A stretch of DNA of 64,000 bases from Mesorhizobium comanense. GTDB taxonomy: Bacteria; Pseudomonadota; Alphaproteobacteria; Rhizobiales; Rhizobiaceae. The stretch covers positions 94,846 to 158,845 of the forward strand of contig NZ_SCNN01000015.1 in NCBI RefSeq assembly GCF_005503535.1. The letters run 5' to 3'. This document shows, piece after piece, positions 1 to 7,984 of the stretch (the first letter of the stretch is position 1; every line of letters begins with the position of its first letter). The notes under the pieces are model-generated. The model had not been told where the DNA came from, did not search any database, and saw nothing but the letters and a program-made list of their open reading frames with translations. A program made the translations under genes and the position numbers.

Positions 1-26
1 AACAGCGTCTTTCCCTTGAGCGACAT
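1..26 (-). CDS. 5' end of a gene leaving the window, possibly an SDR oxidoreductase
   Basis: Only the first eight codons and part of a ninth are inside the window. They read MSLKGKTLF on the minus strand and follow a strong Shine-Dalgarno sequence (GGAGGAAAG) placed directly before the ATG at position 26. Many bacterial short-chain dehydrogenases begin this way, just ahead of the TGxxxGIG cofactor loop, so an SDR is a reasonable guess. The fragment is too short to prove family membership. The 117 bases between this start and the LuxR-type gene contain no other coding signal I can support. Confidence 0.4.
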
Positions 27-143
27 CTTTCCTCCGCTTGCATTGTCTCGTTGCGCGATCCTTGCGCGCGCCGCAGCGGGATACAAGAGCTTCTGGCGCG
101 AAGCTATGGTGACGCTGCGGAGGGTCTCACAGAACTTGGGTTC

Positions 144-770
144 CTAAACCAGCACAAGCCCTTGGCGCATGGCGATTGCGATGGCATCCGTCCGGTTCGC
201 CGCGCCGAGCTTGATCAAAATCGCCGCGACATGGAATTTCGCCGTGTGCACGGAAATGTTGAGCCTCCGAGCGATCACCTTGTTGGGCGCGCCTTCGGCC
301 AGCAGCGCCAGCACCTCCGCCTCGCGCGGCGACAGCGCCGGGTGAGCGGCATGCTCGTCGGAAGCTTCCTCCTCCAGCGGCTCGCTTTCACCGCCGTGGA
401 AATCCTGCGGGCTGGCGCGCACGCCGGCGGAAATCCGATAACCCGCCGCCGCCAGCCGCACAGCCGATGCGATGAGCAGATCGTCGGTGCCGGCGGTGAT
501 GACGGCCAGGACTTCGCCGGCTGGCCGCTCGCCCTCGGCGCGGCCCGACAGCAGCACCCGCGGCGTCGAGGCCGGCACGGCATTGCTGCTCCTGTCGTCG
601 ACGACGGCCACATCGGCCGGACCGGCCACGACCGGCAACAGATCCTCGCTCGCGGCAAGCGAGGCTGCCAGCTGCTCGGCGCGCGCCGCATCCCCAAGCG
701 CAACCAGCACCACCAGCCGCCGCGCGGTGGTGCTGTCACTCATGATGCGATCGCTGGCCGATATGTCCAT
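144..770 (-). CDS. LuxR-type (GerE HTH) transcriptional regulator
   Basis: About 208 residues. The last 65 form a LuxR/GerE helix-turn-helix (LSPREAEVLALLAEG, then NKVIARRLNISVHTAKFHV), which binds DNA. The N-terminal half looks like a weakly conserved receiver domain: it starts with hydrophobic VVLVAL and contains PADVAVVDD, but I cannot assign a phospho-acceptor site with confidence. Two ATGs stand side by side (773 and 770), with GAGAGGA immediately before them. That ribosome site overlaps the stop codon of the upstream HtrA-like gene, leaving a gap of only a few bases, so the two are very probably co-transcribed and translationally coupled. It may regulate the facing protease genes, which is inference. 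Confidence 0.85.
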   Translation of the reverse strand: MDISASDRIMSDSTTARRLVVLVALGDAARAEQLAASLAASEDLLPVVAGPADVAVVDDRSSNAVPASTPRVLLSGRAEGERPAGEVLAVITAGTDDLLIASAVRLAAAGYRISAGVRASPQDFHGGESEPLEEEASDEHAAHPALSPREAEVLALLAEGAPNKVIARRLNISVHTAKFHVAAILIKLGAANRTDAIAIAMRQGLVLV

Positions 771-778
771 CATTCCTC

Positions 779-1651
779 TCAGGAGAGCGGCTTCTCGCCG
801 ACGGTGAGTTGCACGTCGCGCCTTTCACCGCCGCGCACCACGCCGAGCGTCACGGAGGCGCCCGCGCTGTCTGGGCCGAGCCTGCGGATCAGCTCGCGCG
901 GACCATGCACGGCCTCGCCGTTCCAGGCGACGATGATGTCGCCCAGCGACAGGCCGGCGGCCTTGGCCGGGCCATCGTCGTCCAGGCTCATCACCATCGC
1001 GCCCTTGGCGTCGCGGTCGCGCACCGGATGCAGGCCGGCGCCGAGATAGCCGCGCGCCACATGGCCTTTTTCGCGCAGGGTCGCCACCGCCCGTTCGATC
1101 GTCTCATAGGGCATGACCAGCGCGCGGCCGCGCGGCCCGAACAGCAACATGCCGATCAGGGCGCCCTTGGCATCCAGCACCGCTCCGCCCTCGAAGCGTC
1201 CGCCGGCGCCGACGGCCAGGTTGATGCGCCGGTCGATGGTGCCGCCACGCATCGAGCGCCAGGCCGGGCCAACTTCGCCGACCGAGCCCGATACGGCCAG
1301 CGCCGAGCCCTGGCTGCTGCCGATCGCAATGACGATGTTGCCGGGCCGCACAGCGTCCGCCTTGGCCAACGGCGCGGCATTGACGGCAGTTGCAGGCTTC
1401 AGCAGGGCAATTCCGGTCGAAGGATCGCGGCCGACCAGTTCGGCTTTCACCGTCTCGCCGGACGCTAGCGTCAGTTCGATCTCCTCGCCGGCCTCGACCG
1501 CCTCCTCGGCGGTGACGAAATAGCCGTCACTCCAATGGAAGGCGCTTGCCGTGCGGTGATGATGGGTGGCGAAGCCAGCCATCGCCGGAGCCGCCTTGGC
1601 GGCAAGATCGGCTATGGCCTCCGAATAGGCACTCAGGTTGAAATCGCTCAT
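779..1651 (-). CDS. HtrA/S1C-like protein with PDZ domain, catalytic triad lost
   Basis: A 290-residue protein with the fold signature of the trypsin-like S1C (HtrA/DegP) family and a C-terminal PDZ domain (about residues 195-285, including the AKAAGLSLGDIIVAWNG core). Aligned by eye with the intact neighbour at 1820, all three catalytic positions are replaced. The His of TNFHVV becomes Glu50 (TAEEAV), the Asp of DTDIAL becomes Gly80 (STGIAL), and the Ser of GNSGG becomes Glu154 (RFEGG). The fold motifs around them (GRDP, IAIG) are kept, so this looks like a maintained pseudo-protease rather than decay. The ATG at 1651 is chosen because AGGAG lies just upstream. There is no signal peptide. 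It is in an operon with the LuxR-type gene. Confidence 0.85.
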   Translation of the reverse strand: MSDFNLSAYSEAIADLAAKAAPAMAGFATHHHRTASAFHWSDGYFVTAEEAVEAGEEIELTLASGETVKAELVGRDPSTGIALLKPATAVNAAPLAKADAVRPGNIVIAIGSSQGSALAVSGSVGEVGPAWRSMRGGTIDRRINLAVGAGGRFEGGAVLDAKGALIGMLLFGPRGRALVMPYETIERAVATLREKGHVARGYLGAGLHPVRDRDAKGAMVMSLDDDGPAKAAGLSLGDIIVAWNGEAVHGPRELIRRLGPDSAGASVTLGVVRGGERRDVQLTVGEKPLS

Positions 1652-1819
1652 GTCTGTCTCCTGGGGTTCGTCATGTCCCAGATATCGCCCGATAGCGCCC
1701 CTGGAGGTACTCGCCTGACGGCTAGTAGCCGGTTTGACTGGCCATCTGGTCAGGTCGCGGCGGTTCCAGCCGCTCCGCACATATAGTTATCCCTGCGCTT
1801 GAAAACACGGAGCCCTTTC

Positions 1820-2767
1820 ATGGCCCTTCCCGCCGCCAAATACGAACCCGACGACACCTTGCTCGACGCCTATTCCATGACGGTCGCCGACGCCGTCGAC
1901 CGCATCGGTCCGGCCGTGTGCCGCATCGAGCGCATCGGTGGCCAGGGCGGTCATGGTTCGGGTTTCGTCATCGCGCCGGATGGGCTGGTGGTCACCAACT
2001 TCCATGTCGTGGGCGACACCAAAACGGTGCGCGTCTCGATGCCCGATGGCTCTTCCGGCGAAGGCCGCGTGCTCGGCCGCGATCCCGACACCGACATCGC
2101 CCTGGTGCGCGCCGACGGCAGTTTTTCAGATGTCGCGCCGCTGGGTGATTCCAAGCGGCTGCGGCGCGGCCAGATCGCGATCGCCATCGGCAATCCGCTG
2201 GGCTTCGAATGGACCGTCACGTCGGGTGTCGTATCGGCACTCGGCCGCTCGATGCGCGCTTCCACCGGCCGGCTGATCGACGACGTCATCCAGACCGACG
2301 CCGCGCTCAACCCCGGCAATTCGGGCGGGCCATTGGTGTCGTCGGCGGGCGAGGTCATCGGCGTCAACACCGCCATGATCCACGGCGCGCAAGGCATCGC
2401 CTTCGCGGTCGCGTCCAACACCGCCCGCTTCGTCATTTCCGAGATCATCCGCTTCGGCCGCGTGCGCCGCGCCTTCATCGGCGTCTCCGCCGACACGACA
2501 AACCTGCCGCGCCGCGCGGCGCTCCTGTCGCAGGTGTCGACCAGCACCGCTGTTCGGCTGCGCAGCGTCGAGAAGGACGGCCCGGCGGCGAAGGCCGGTC
2601 TCAAGGAGGGCGACATCATCGCGGCCATAGACGGGCGCCCGGTCACCGGCGTCGACGACCTCGTGCGCATGCTCGACGCCGAACGCATCGGCCGCGAGAC
2701 CCTGTGCACGGTGGTGCGCCGCACCGGCGTCAGCCAGGTGGCGGTGACGCCGGTGGCAAGGAATTGA
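1820..2767 (+). CDS. S1C family serine protease (HtrA/DegP-like) with PDZ domain
   Basis: A 315-residue trypsin-like protease. The triad is complete: His62 in TNFHVV, Asp92 in DTDIAL and Ser168 in NPGNSGGPL. A single PDZ domain follows (about residues 215-305, with GPAAKAGLKEGDIIAAIDG). Family members degrade or refold damaged proteins. Unlike periplasmic DegP, this one has no recognisable signal peptide or membrane anchor, so it may act in the cytoplasm. The ATG at 1820 follows ACGGAG and begins the homologous region; an upstream TTG at 1799 is possible but less likely. It diverges from the pseudo-protease operon across a 168-bp intergenic region that must hold both promoters. Its 3' end converges on the patatin gene with 29 bp between. 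Confidence 0.93.
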   Translation: MALPAAKYEPDDTLLDAYSMTVADAVDRIGPAVCRIERIGGQGGHGSGFVIAPDGLVVTNFHVVGDTKTVRVSMPDGSSGEGRVLGRDPDTDIALVRADGSFSDVAPLGDSKRLRRGQIAIAIGNPLGFEWTVTSGVVSALGRSMRASTGRLIDDVIQTDAALNPGNSGGPLVSSAGEVIGVNTAMIHGAQGIAFAVASNTARFVISEIIRFGRVRRAFIGVSADTTNLPRRAALLSQVSTSTAVRLRSVEKDGPAAKAGLKEGDIIAAIDGRPVTGVDDLVRMLDAERIGRETLCTVVRRTGVSQVAVTPVARN

Positions 2768-2796
2768 CGCTTGGAGACGCCGGCCCACTGGCCTGC

Positions 2797-5637
2797 CTAG
2801 TTGATTTCTTGCCCCTGATTGCCCAGCCGCATCTTCAGCAGGGTCACCAGGCTTGCCTGCATGCTGTCGAGCCCTTTCACGCCGGTACCTGGTTGCTGCT
2901 CGCGAAGCGCCACGCGCATGGCATGAAACCCGAGCGCCCGATAGGCTTCCATCTGCTCCTCGGAGAAGAACTGGTCGCTGGTCGGCTCGTTGGGGAAGAG
3001 CGGGTAGCGGCGCTCATAGTCCAGGACGTAATCGGGCTCGTCGCCGGTGACCGATGCCTTGACGTAAAGCAGGATGCCTTCCGTTGGATCATTCTCGTAG
3101 AGGATCTTGCCGACGGCGAAATGCCTTAGATGCAGCGGCGAGCCCGCCGGGATGATCTTGGCGCGGTCGACGTCGCGCGCCAGGGCCGCGTCCCTGACCG
3201 GGCGCCAGTCGAGCGAGATGCGGGCGCCAAGATCAATCCTGGCGAAGCGCTGCACATCGGTGAAGGCGCCGAAATTCATGCCGGCATCGGCCTCGGCATC
3301 GACAACGATGATCAGCTTGCACTTGCGCTTCAGCAGTTGGTAGAGGCCGATATTGTCGATATGGCCGCCATCGGTGATGTAGACGCGCGAACTGTCCGAC
3401 CTCAGCTGCCCCGTCGCCTCCGCAAGCAGGTACAGCCGCAATATATCCTCCCAGCTGCGCCTGGGAGGATCCTCTTCGGTGCCGATCGAGCCCGGTGCGG
3501 CAGGGTCGTTCTCAAGCCCGACCCGGTTTGGATTGGGAAGCCAGAACCCGAGCCGCAAATTGAGCAACGCCAGTGTGGGTCCGAGCAAGCCGAGACTGAT
3601 GCGTCCCATGCTTGAAGAAATGGCGGCGCCCGAAATCGCCGCCGCCGCCGCGAGATCCAGTTGCCCCTCCTCCTTGGCCATAGCGGCGGAGGTCACATAG
3701 CCGGTTGATTCGCTGCCGACGAAATGTTTCGAAAACAGGAAGAATTCGGCATTGCGTCCCCGCTTGCTGGGATCGGCCAGGGCTTGCCCGACTGCCACCT
3801 TTGGCTGAGGCTGGCGGCGACGGGGCAGAACAATGTCCGGCCCGCCCCACCACGCACTCAGCCTGATGGCAGCGGCAATCTTTCTGGCCACCCAGCCAAG
3901 CGCACTCCCAATCAGGGATTTCCTAGGAGGATCGGCGACTTGCTTGGCGCGGCGGACATTCAAGGTGCCGTTTATCAGCAGATAGGGCGCTTTTGCGCCG
4001 AGTTCCGTCAACGCGATGTCGGCCATGCCTTCGCTGCCGCCGAGCCGAAACGCCCACCGCAGCCGATCCCGATAAAGACGATGCAGGCCGTTGGCATTCT
4101 CGGTGAAGTTAAAGGCGACGGTTATGACGATGGCGGTGATGGCCAGATAGTTGAGCAGCACCGTGAACTGGTCCGGATGCCAGACACCTCCCGCCATCCT
4201 GGCGGCAACGGCGAAAACAGCCGAACTCGCCAGAACGAGCAAGACCTTTGCCACCACCGACCCGCTGTAGTCGTGCTTCATCGCGGCAAAGAAGCTGGTG
4301 AGCCGGCCGGGCGCCAGATCGTCGGCCAGATAGCGGACGGCAAACGTTCGCCCCGCCAGGAACAGCGCCATGCATAGGATCAGGATGGTGAACAGCAGGT
4401 GGTTGTTGGCAGTCAGCCAGGCCGGGCCATAGGCATAGCCGGTAGCACGGCCAAGCAACCAGGACACATCGAAGCCGTGAAATGTGACCGGAGACAATTT
4501 GATGCCCCACAGCGTGATCAGCAGGAAGAAACCGTAGATCAGCAGAGGCAAGGCAAGCCCCAGTGCCAGGAATGCCGCGCGCGCCAGATAACCGCGGATC
4601 TGGTGACCGATCTTTGGTGAATTCAGGGCCTTCTGCAGCCAGGAAATCAATATCCCCCTGAACGCCGCGGTGGCCGTGACAACGGCTGCCGCCGCGGTGA
4701 TCAGCGCCTTGAGCGTTTCCAGTGTCGTCTGCCGGTGGCCGAATCTCGGTGAGGTCACCTCGATCAACCACAGGATGATCTTGGGCTGAACTTCGATCAG
4801 GAACAGGCCGGCCGTGACCAGAAGCAAGGTGCGCCCATCCTTGGCCCAGAGGCTGTCCTGCTCCAGATGCTCGCCCTTGCGCGCGGTGGCGTAGCTGTCG
4901 GAGTAGGATCGCCGCAGCCCCCATCCAACCAGCCAGACGGCGAAGACCGCCAGGGCCGAGCGGGATAGTACGAACGGATTGGCGATCATCGATCGCAGGC
5001 TGGCGCCCCAGCCAGCCTTGCCCCAGTTGTCCCCCAGTAGCCAGTTGCAGACGTCAAGGACGATGCTATGCCCGAGATGGTCGGTGGTCGGGTTCGTGAG
5101 GATGATGAACGTCGCCAGCGGCAGGAGCAACGTTAGCAGCAACAGGAAATTGACCGTCCAGCCGCGCATGAGGATGCCGATCGACAGCGTGATGTCGCGA
5201 AAGCCGCGTGGCGCAAGAAAACGGCTGTTGTCGCGGATATGGCCGACGAGCTTGTTGTCATGCACATCGTCGTCCGAAGCGAAGGGGAAAACGAGCTGTC
5301 CGTCCTTGCCCCTCCTCGCCTGCCTGCGTTCCTGACGCGTCATGTCGGCGACCATCGCCGATCCGATATAGCCGCCGCCCGATACCGTCGACAGATAGTC
5401 GATGCGGGGCGTGAGCGCGTACTGGTCGAGGGCTTGCAAAGCGCCAAGACAAAACGAAGCCGACCTTATCCCGCCGCCCGAAAGCGCCACACCGAACAGC
5501 CAGGCCGGATCGTGCCTGGGGACGGAATCGGGCTTGCCGCCGCTGGCATCGCTCGAAACCTTCACGCCCAGCCTTTTGCGGCGGTGGATGACTGCGCGAT
5601 ACTCCGACCGCAGAACGGTCTTGAAGTCCGTGGCCAT
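2797..5637 (-). CDS. membrane-embedded patatin-like phospholipase family protein
   Basis: A 946-residue protein, very long for a patatin. The N-terminus has the oxyanion-hole glycines (SGGGIRSA, residues 53-60) and the nucleophile elbow with Ser86 (STVSGGGYIG). The catalytic Asp partner is Asp756 in ITDGGHIDNIG. The roughly 670 residues between them hold a series of hydrophobic, probably transmembrane, segments (for example around residues 170-200, 240-265, 300-330 and 385-520), so the lipase halves must come together on one face of a membrane. The likely activity is acyl-ester hydrolysis of phospholipids. The ATG at 5637 is preceded by GGGGGAGG. The 232 bp upstream to position 5869 hold its promoter region and no other gene. 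Confidence 0.85.
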   Translation of the reverse strand: MATDFKTVLRSEYRAVIHRRKRLGVKVSSDASGGKPDSVPRHDPAWLFGVALSGGGIRSASFCLGALQALDQYALTPRIDYLSTVSGGGYIGSAMVADMTRQERRQARRGKDGQLVFPFASDDDVHDNKLVGHIRDNSRFLAPRGFRDITLSIGILMRGWTVNFLLLLTLLLPLATFIILTNPTTDHLGHSIVLDVCNWLLGDNWGKAGWGASLRSMIANPFVLSRSALAVFAVWLVGWGLRRSYSDSYATARKGEHLEQDSLWAKDGRTLLLVTAGLFLIEVQPKIILWLIEVTSPRFGHRQTTLETLKALITAAAAVVTATAAFRGILISWLQKALNSPKIGHQIRGYLARAAFLALGLALPLLIYGFFLLITLWGIKLSPVTFHGFDVSWLLGRATGYAYGPAWLTANNHLLFTILILCMALFLAGRTFAVRYLADDLAPGRLTSFFAAMKHDYSGSVVAKVLLVLASSAVFAVAARMAGGVWHPDQFTVLLNYLAITAIVITVAFNFTENANGLHRLYRDRLRWAFRLGGSEGMADIALTELGAKAPYLLINGTLNVRRAKQVADPPRKSLIGSALGWVARKIAAAIRLSAWWGGPDIVLPRRRQPQPKVAVGQALADPSKRGRNAEFFLFSKHFVGSESTGYVTSAAMAKEEGQLDLAAAAAISGAAISSSMGRISLGLLGPTLALLNLRLGFWLPNPNRVGLENDPAAPGSIGTEEDPPRRSWEDILRLYLLAEATGQLRSDSSRVYITDGGHIDNIGLYQLLKRKCKLIIVVDAEADAGMNFGAFTDVQRFARIDLGARISLDWRPVRDAALARDVDRAKIIPAGSPLHLRHFAVGKILYENDPTEGILLYVKASVTGDEPDYVLDYERRYPLFPNEPTSDQFFSEEQMEAYRALGFHAMRVALREQQPGTGVKGLDSMQASLVTLLKMRLGNQGQEIN

Positions 5638-5869
5638 AGCCTCCCCCGACTCGACCATTATTGGAGCAATACAACAGCCAAAGAAGTTCTTCCGCAAGGG
5701 TTATTGCTACTGGAAAGTTGAACCTCGGGAAATTCCGCCCATGGCTCAAATGGCACCGGTCTCTTTGCTTTGCAAATGCCAGGCGAGCCATGAGGCGACC
5801 TTGCTTGAACATGCGGGATCGCGATGGCTTCGCCGTCCACCATCGACGATTAGCGGCCAGGGATCACGC

Positions 5870-6295
5870 TCAAACCCCCGCGGCGCCCTCGGCATATTGC
5901 GCCAGGAATTCCTCGCTGGGCGGGATCGGCTTGATGACGTCGATCAGCACACCGTTGGGATCCCTGGTGATGAAGTGGCGCTGGCCGAAGGGTTCGTCGC
6001 GCAGCGTGCGCAGGATGGGCAGGCCGGCGGCGGTGATCCGCTTATAAACCGCGTCGGGGTCGCGGACCTCGAAATTGATCAGCAGCCCCGACGTGCGCCC
6101 CCGCCCCTCCGGCGGGATCGTCTCATGGTCGCCCTGGACGATACCGAGGTTGACGCGTTTGTTGTCCGCCGATTGCAGGTGCACGTACCAGTCGCTCTCG
6201 AACAGCGGCCTAAAGCCGAAATGTTCGACATAGAAGGCCGCCGTACCGGCGACATCGCCGGTCATCAGCACCGGATAATAGCTCGTCGTCTTCAT
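5870..6295 (-). CDS. VOC (glyoxalase/bleomycin-resistance fold) family protein
   Basis: A 141-residue single VOC domain made of two beta-alpha-beta-beta-beta halves. It has the usual opening (VLMTGDVAGTAAFYVEHFGF) and closing (FITRDPNGVLIDVIKPI). Proteins of this fold are metal-dependent enzymes, or bind and sequester antibiotics or toxic ligands; the substrate cannot be told from sequence. The ATG at 6295 follows AGGAGA. The gene is divergent from a TetR repressor, and two near-identical palindromes lie between them, so it is probably the repressor's target and is induced by the ligand it acts on. Confidence 0.88.
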   Translation of the reverse strand: MKTTSYYPVLMTGDVAGTAAFYVEHFGFRPLFESDWYVHLQSADNKRVNLGIVQGDHETIPPEGRGRTSGLLINFEVRDPDAVYKRITAAGLPILRTLRDEPFGQRHFITRDPNGVLIDVIKPIPPSEEFLAQYAEGAAGV

Positions 6296-6314
6296 CTTTT
6301 CTTCTCCTGTCAGA

Positions 6315-6362
6315 TAACATACAGTCTGCATGTAAATCGAACTAACATACAGGCTGCATGTA
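6315..6362. promoter_or_regulatory. two tandem copies of a 20-bp TetR-type operator
   Basis: The sequence TAACATACAGNCTGCATGTA occurs at 6315-6334 and again at 6343-6362, with one base different (T or G at the centre). Each copy is an imperfect palindrome (ACATACAG / CTGCATGT). The copies are 28 bp apart, and the second ends on the A of the TetR start codon, so bound repressor would cover the start of its own gene. They lie between the divergent VOC and TetR genes, which fits negative autoregulation plus repression of the VOC gene. Confidence 0.8.
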
Positions 6363-6988
6363 TGCAACAGGAATCCGCGCGCCGTTCCAACCGCGACCGC
6401 ACCGAGGCGACCCGCGCCGATCTGATGGCGGCGGCGCGAAAACTGTTCACGGAAAAATCCTATGCCGAGACCGGGACGCCCGAGATCGTCGCCGCCGCCG
6501 GCGTGACACGCGGCGCGCTCTACCACCACTTCGCCGACAAGCAGGCGCTGTTCGCCGCCGTGGTCGAAAAGGAGGCGCAACTGGTGGCCGAGGAAATCGA
6601 CCGCGCCTCCCCGCCCTCGCTCGAGGCCCGGGATGCGCTGATTGCCGGCTCCGACGCCTATCTCGACGCCATGCGCGCGCCCGGCCGCACGCGCCTGCTG
6701 CTGCTCGACGGGCCGGCCGTGCTCGGCCGCGCCGCGATGGATGCCATCGACAACCGCCACGGCAACCGCTCGCTGCGCGAGGGCCTGGTCGCGGCGATGC
6801 GGGCCAACACGCTGACGAGATTGCCAGCGGACGCGCTGACCGCCCTGCTCGCCGCCGCCTTCGACCGGGCAGCGCTTGCCATCGAGGCCGGCGGATCGGG
6901 TGAAGACTATCGCGCCGTTCTCATGGCGCTGGTCGATGGCCTGTCGCCGGCTCCTCCTCCGGCACCTTCCCCGGCTCGAACTCGTTGA
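6362..6988 (+). CDS. TetR/AcrR family transcriptional repressor
   Basis: 208 residues. The N-terminal helix-turn-helix is typical: TRADLMAAARKLFTEKSY, then TPEIVAAAGVTRGALYHHFADKQALF. The C-terminal ligand domain is of the type containing LLLLDGPAVLG, seen in many small-molecule-responsive TetR proteins. The start ATG at 6362 is itself the last base of the second operator, so there is little room for a leader or Shine-Dalgarno sequence. The transcript may be leaderless, or may start upstream of the first palindrome. The last 68 bp overlap the 3' end of the convergent LysR gene. Its probable target is the VOC gene. Confidence 0.9.
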   Translation: MQQESARRSNRDRTEATRADLMAAARKLFTEKSYAETGTPEIVAAAGVTRGALYHHFADKQALFAAVVEKEAQLVAEEIDRASPPSLEARDALIAGSDAYLDAMRAPGRTRLLLLDGPAVLGRAAMDAIDNRHGNRSLREGLVAAMRANTLTRLPADALTALLAAAFDRAALAIEAGGSGEDYRAVLMALVDGLSPAPPPAPSPARTR

Positions 6989-7877
6989 AACGGCTGAGCT
7001 GGCGCTTGAACTGGTCGATCAGCCAGGCCGCCGCCGGCTTCGGGCTGCGATCGTTTCGGTGCATGGCAAACAGTGGCGAACTCACTTCCCTGAAGGGTTC
7101 GAGATCAAGCTCCACCAGGCGGCCGGTGGCCAGGTCGTCTGATATCAGCCAACGCGGCAGCCCGCCCCAACCCAGCCCCTCGCGCATCAGCATACGCTTG
7201 GTGTGCATGTCCGTCAGCCGCCAGGTGCGATAGGCGAAAACGCCATAGTCGCGCCCCTTGGTGCGCTCGGACTGGTCGGTGACGACGAGCTGCGTGTGTT
7301 CGCGCACATCCTCGATCTTCACCGGCTTCGGCAGCAACGCCAGCGGGTGGTCGGGCGCCGCGGCGGGCACCATCGACATGAAGCCGATGCGCACGAGATG
7401 CACGTCGACCTCGCCCAGCAGGCCGCCAATGCCCAGATCGGCCTGGCCGCCGACAACATGGTCGGGGATCAGGCCGAGCGTGCCGATATGCAGACGCAGC
7501 ATCACGGTCGGAAACTGCGCTTCGAATGCCTTCAGCACCCGCACCAGCACGGGCGAAGGAAGGGTCATATCGACCGACATCGCCACCTCGGCCTCCAGCC
7601 CGTGATGATGGCCATCGACGCGTGAGCGCATGCGTTGCAGCACCCCGACCATGCGCCGCGCGTCCTCCAGCATGGCCCTGCCGATCTCGGTCAGCTGCGG
7701 CTCGCGCGTGCCCTCGCGCTCGAAGAGCTTCAGCCCAAGCTGCGCCTCGAGATTGGCGATGCCGTAGCTGATGACGGACTGGGCCCGGTTGAGTTTGCGG
7801 CCGGCGGCGGAGAAACTCCCCGTATCGGCAACGGCGACAAGGATCTGAAGCTGGTCGAGGGTCGGATTGGGCTGCAT
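6921..7877 (-). CDS. LysR family transcriptional regulator
   Basis: 318 residues. The winged HTH covers about residues 6-65 (LQILVAVADTGSFSAAGRKL, RAQSVISYGIANLE), followed by a periplasmic-binding-like effector domain from about residue 95. The ATG at 7877 is chosen because the HTH starts a few residues later, as usual for LysR proteins. It is divergent from the azoreductase gene 107 bp away and probably controls it. The 3' end overlaps the convergent TetR gene by 68 bp, an unusually long antisense overlap for two regulators. Confidence 0.9.
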   Translation of the reverse strand: MQPNPTLDQLQILVAVADTGSFSAAGRKLNRAQSVISYGIANLEAQLGLKLFEREGTREPQLTEIGRAMLEDARRMVGVLQRMRSRVDGHHHGLEAEVAMSVDMTLPSPVLVRVLKAFEAQFPTVMLRLHIGTLGLIPDHVVGGQADLGIGGLLGEVDVHLVRIGFMSMVPAAAPDHPLALLPKPVKIEDVREHTQLVVTDQSERTKGRDYGVFAYRTWRLTDMHTKRMLMREGLGWGGLPRWLISDDLATGRLVELDLEPFREVSSPLFAMHRNDRSPKPAAAWLIDQFKRQLSRFNEFEPGKVPEEEPATGHRPAP

Positions 7878-7902
7878 GGCGTATCCAAATTGTTGATGGA
7901 TC

Positions 7903-7917
7903 GTATATAAAATATAC
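7903..7917. promoter_or_regulatory. 15-bp perfect palindrome between LysR and azoR
   Basis: GTATAT-aaa-ATATAC is a perfect inverted repeat in an AT-rich patch of the LysR/azoR intergenic region. LysR proteins bind interrupted palindromes of about 15 bp, so this is a candidate LysR site. It could also simply be the AT-rich core of a promoter. Confidence 0.5.
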
Positions 7918-7984
7918 CAGTTTATCCGATCGATCGATAGACCCATATGCAGCGGGACAATTCATTCCACTGGAGAGACCCGCT

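Noticed and set aside
51..1049. A 332-codon open frame on the plus strand over the LuxR and pseudo-protease genes
   Set aside because: It is antisense to two genes with clear domains, has low-complexity Arg/His-rich content and no ribosome site. High GC content creates such frames.
1951..2788. Long minus-strand frames over the HtrA-like protease
   Set aside because: They shadow a gene with complete catalytic motifs and show no recognisable domain.
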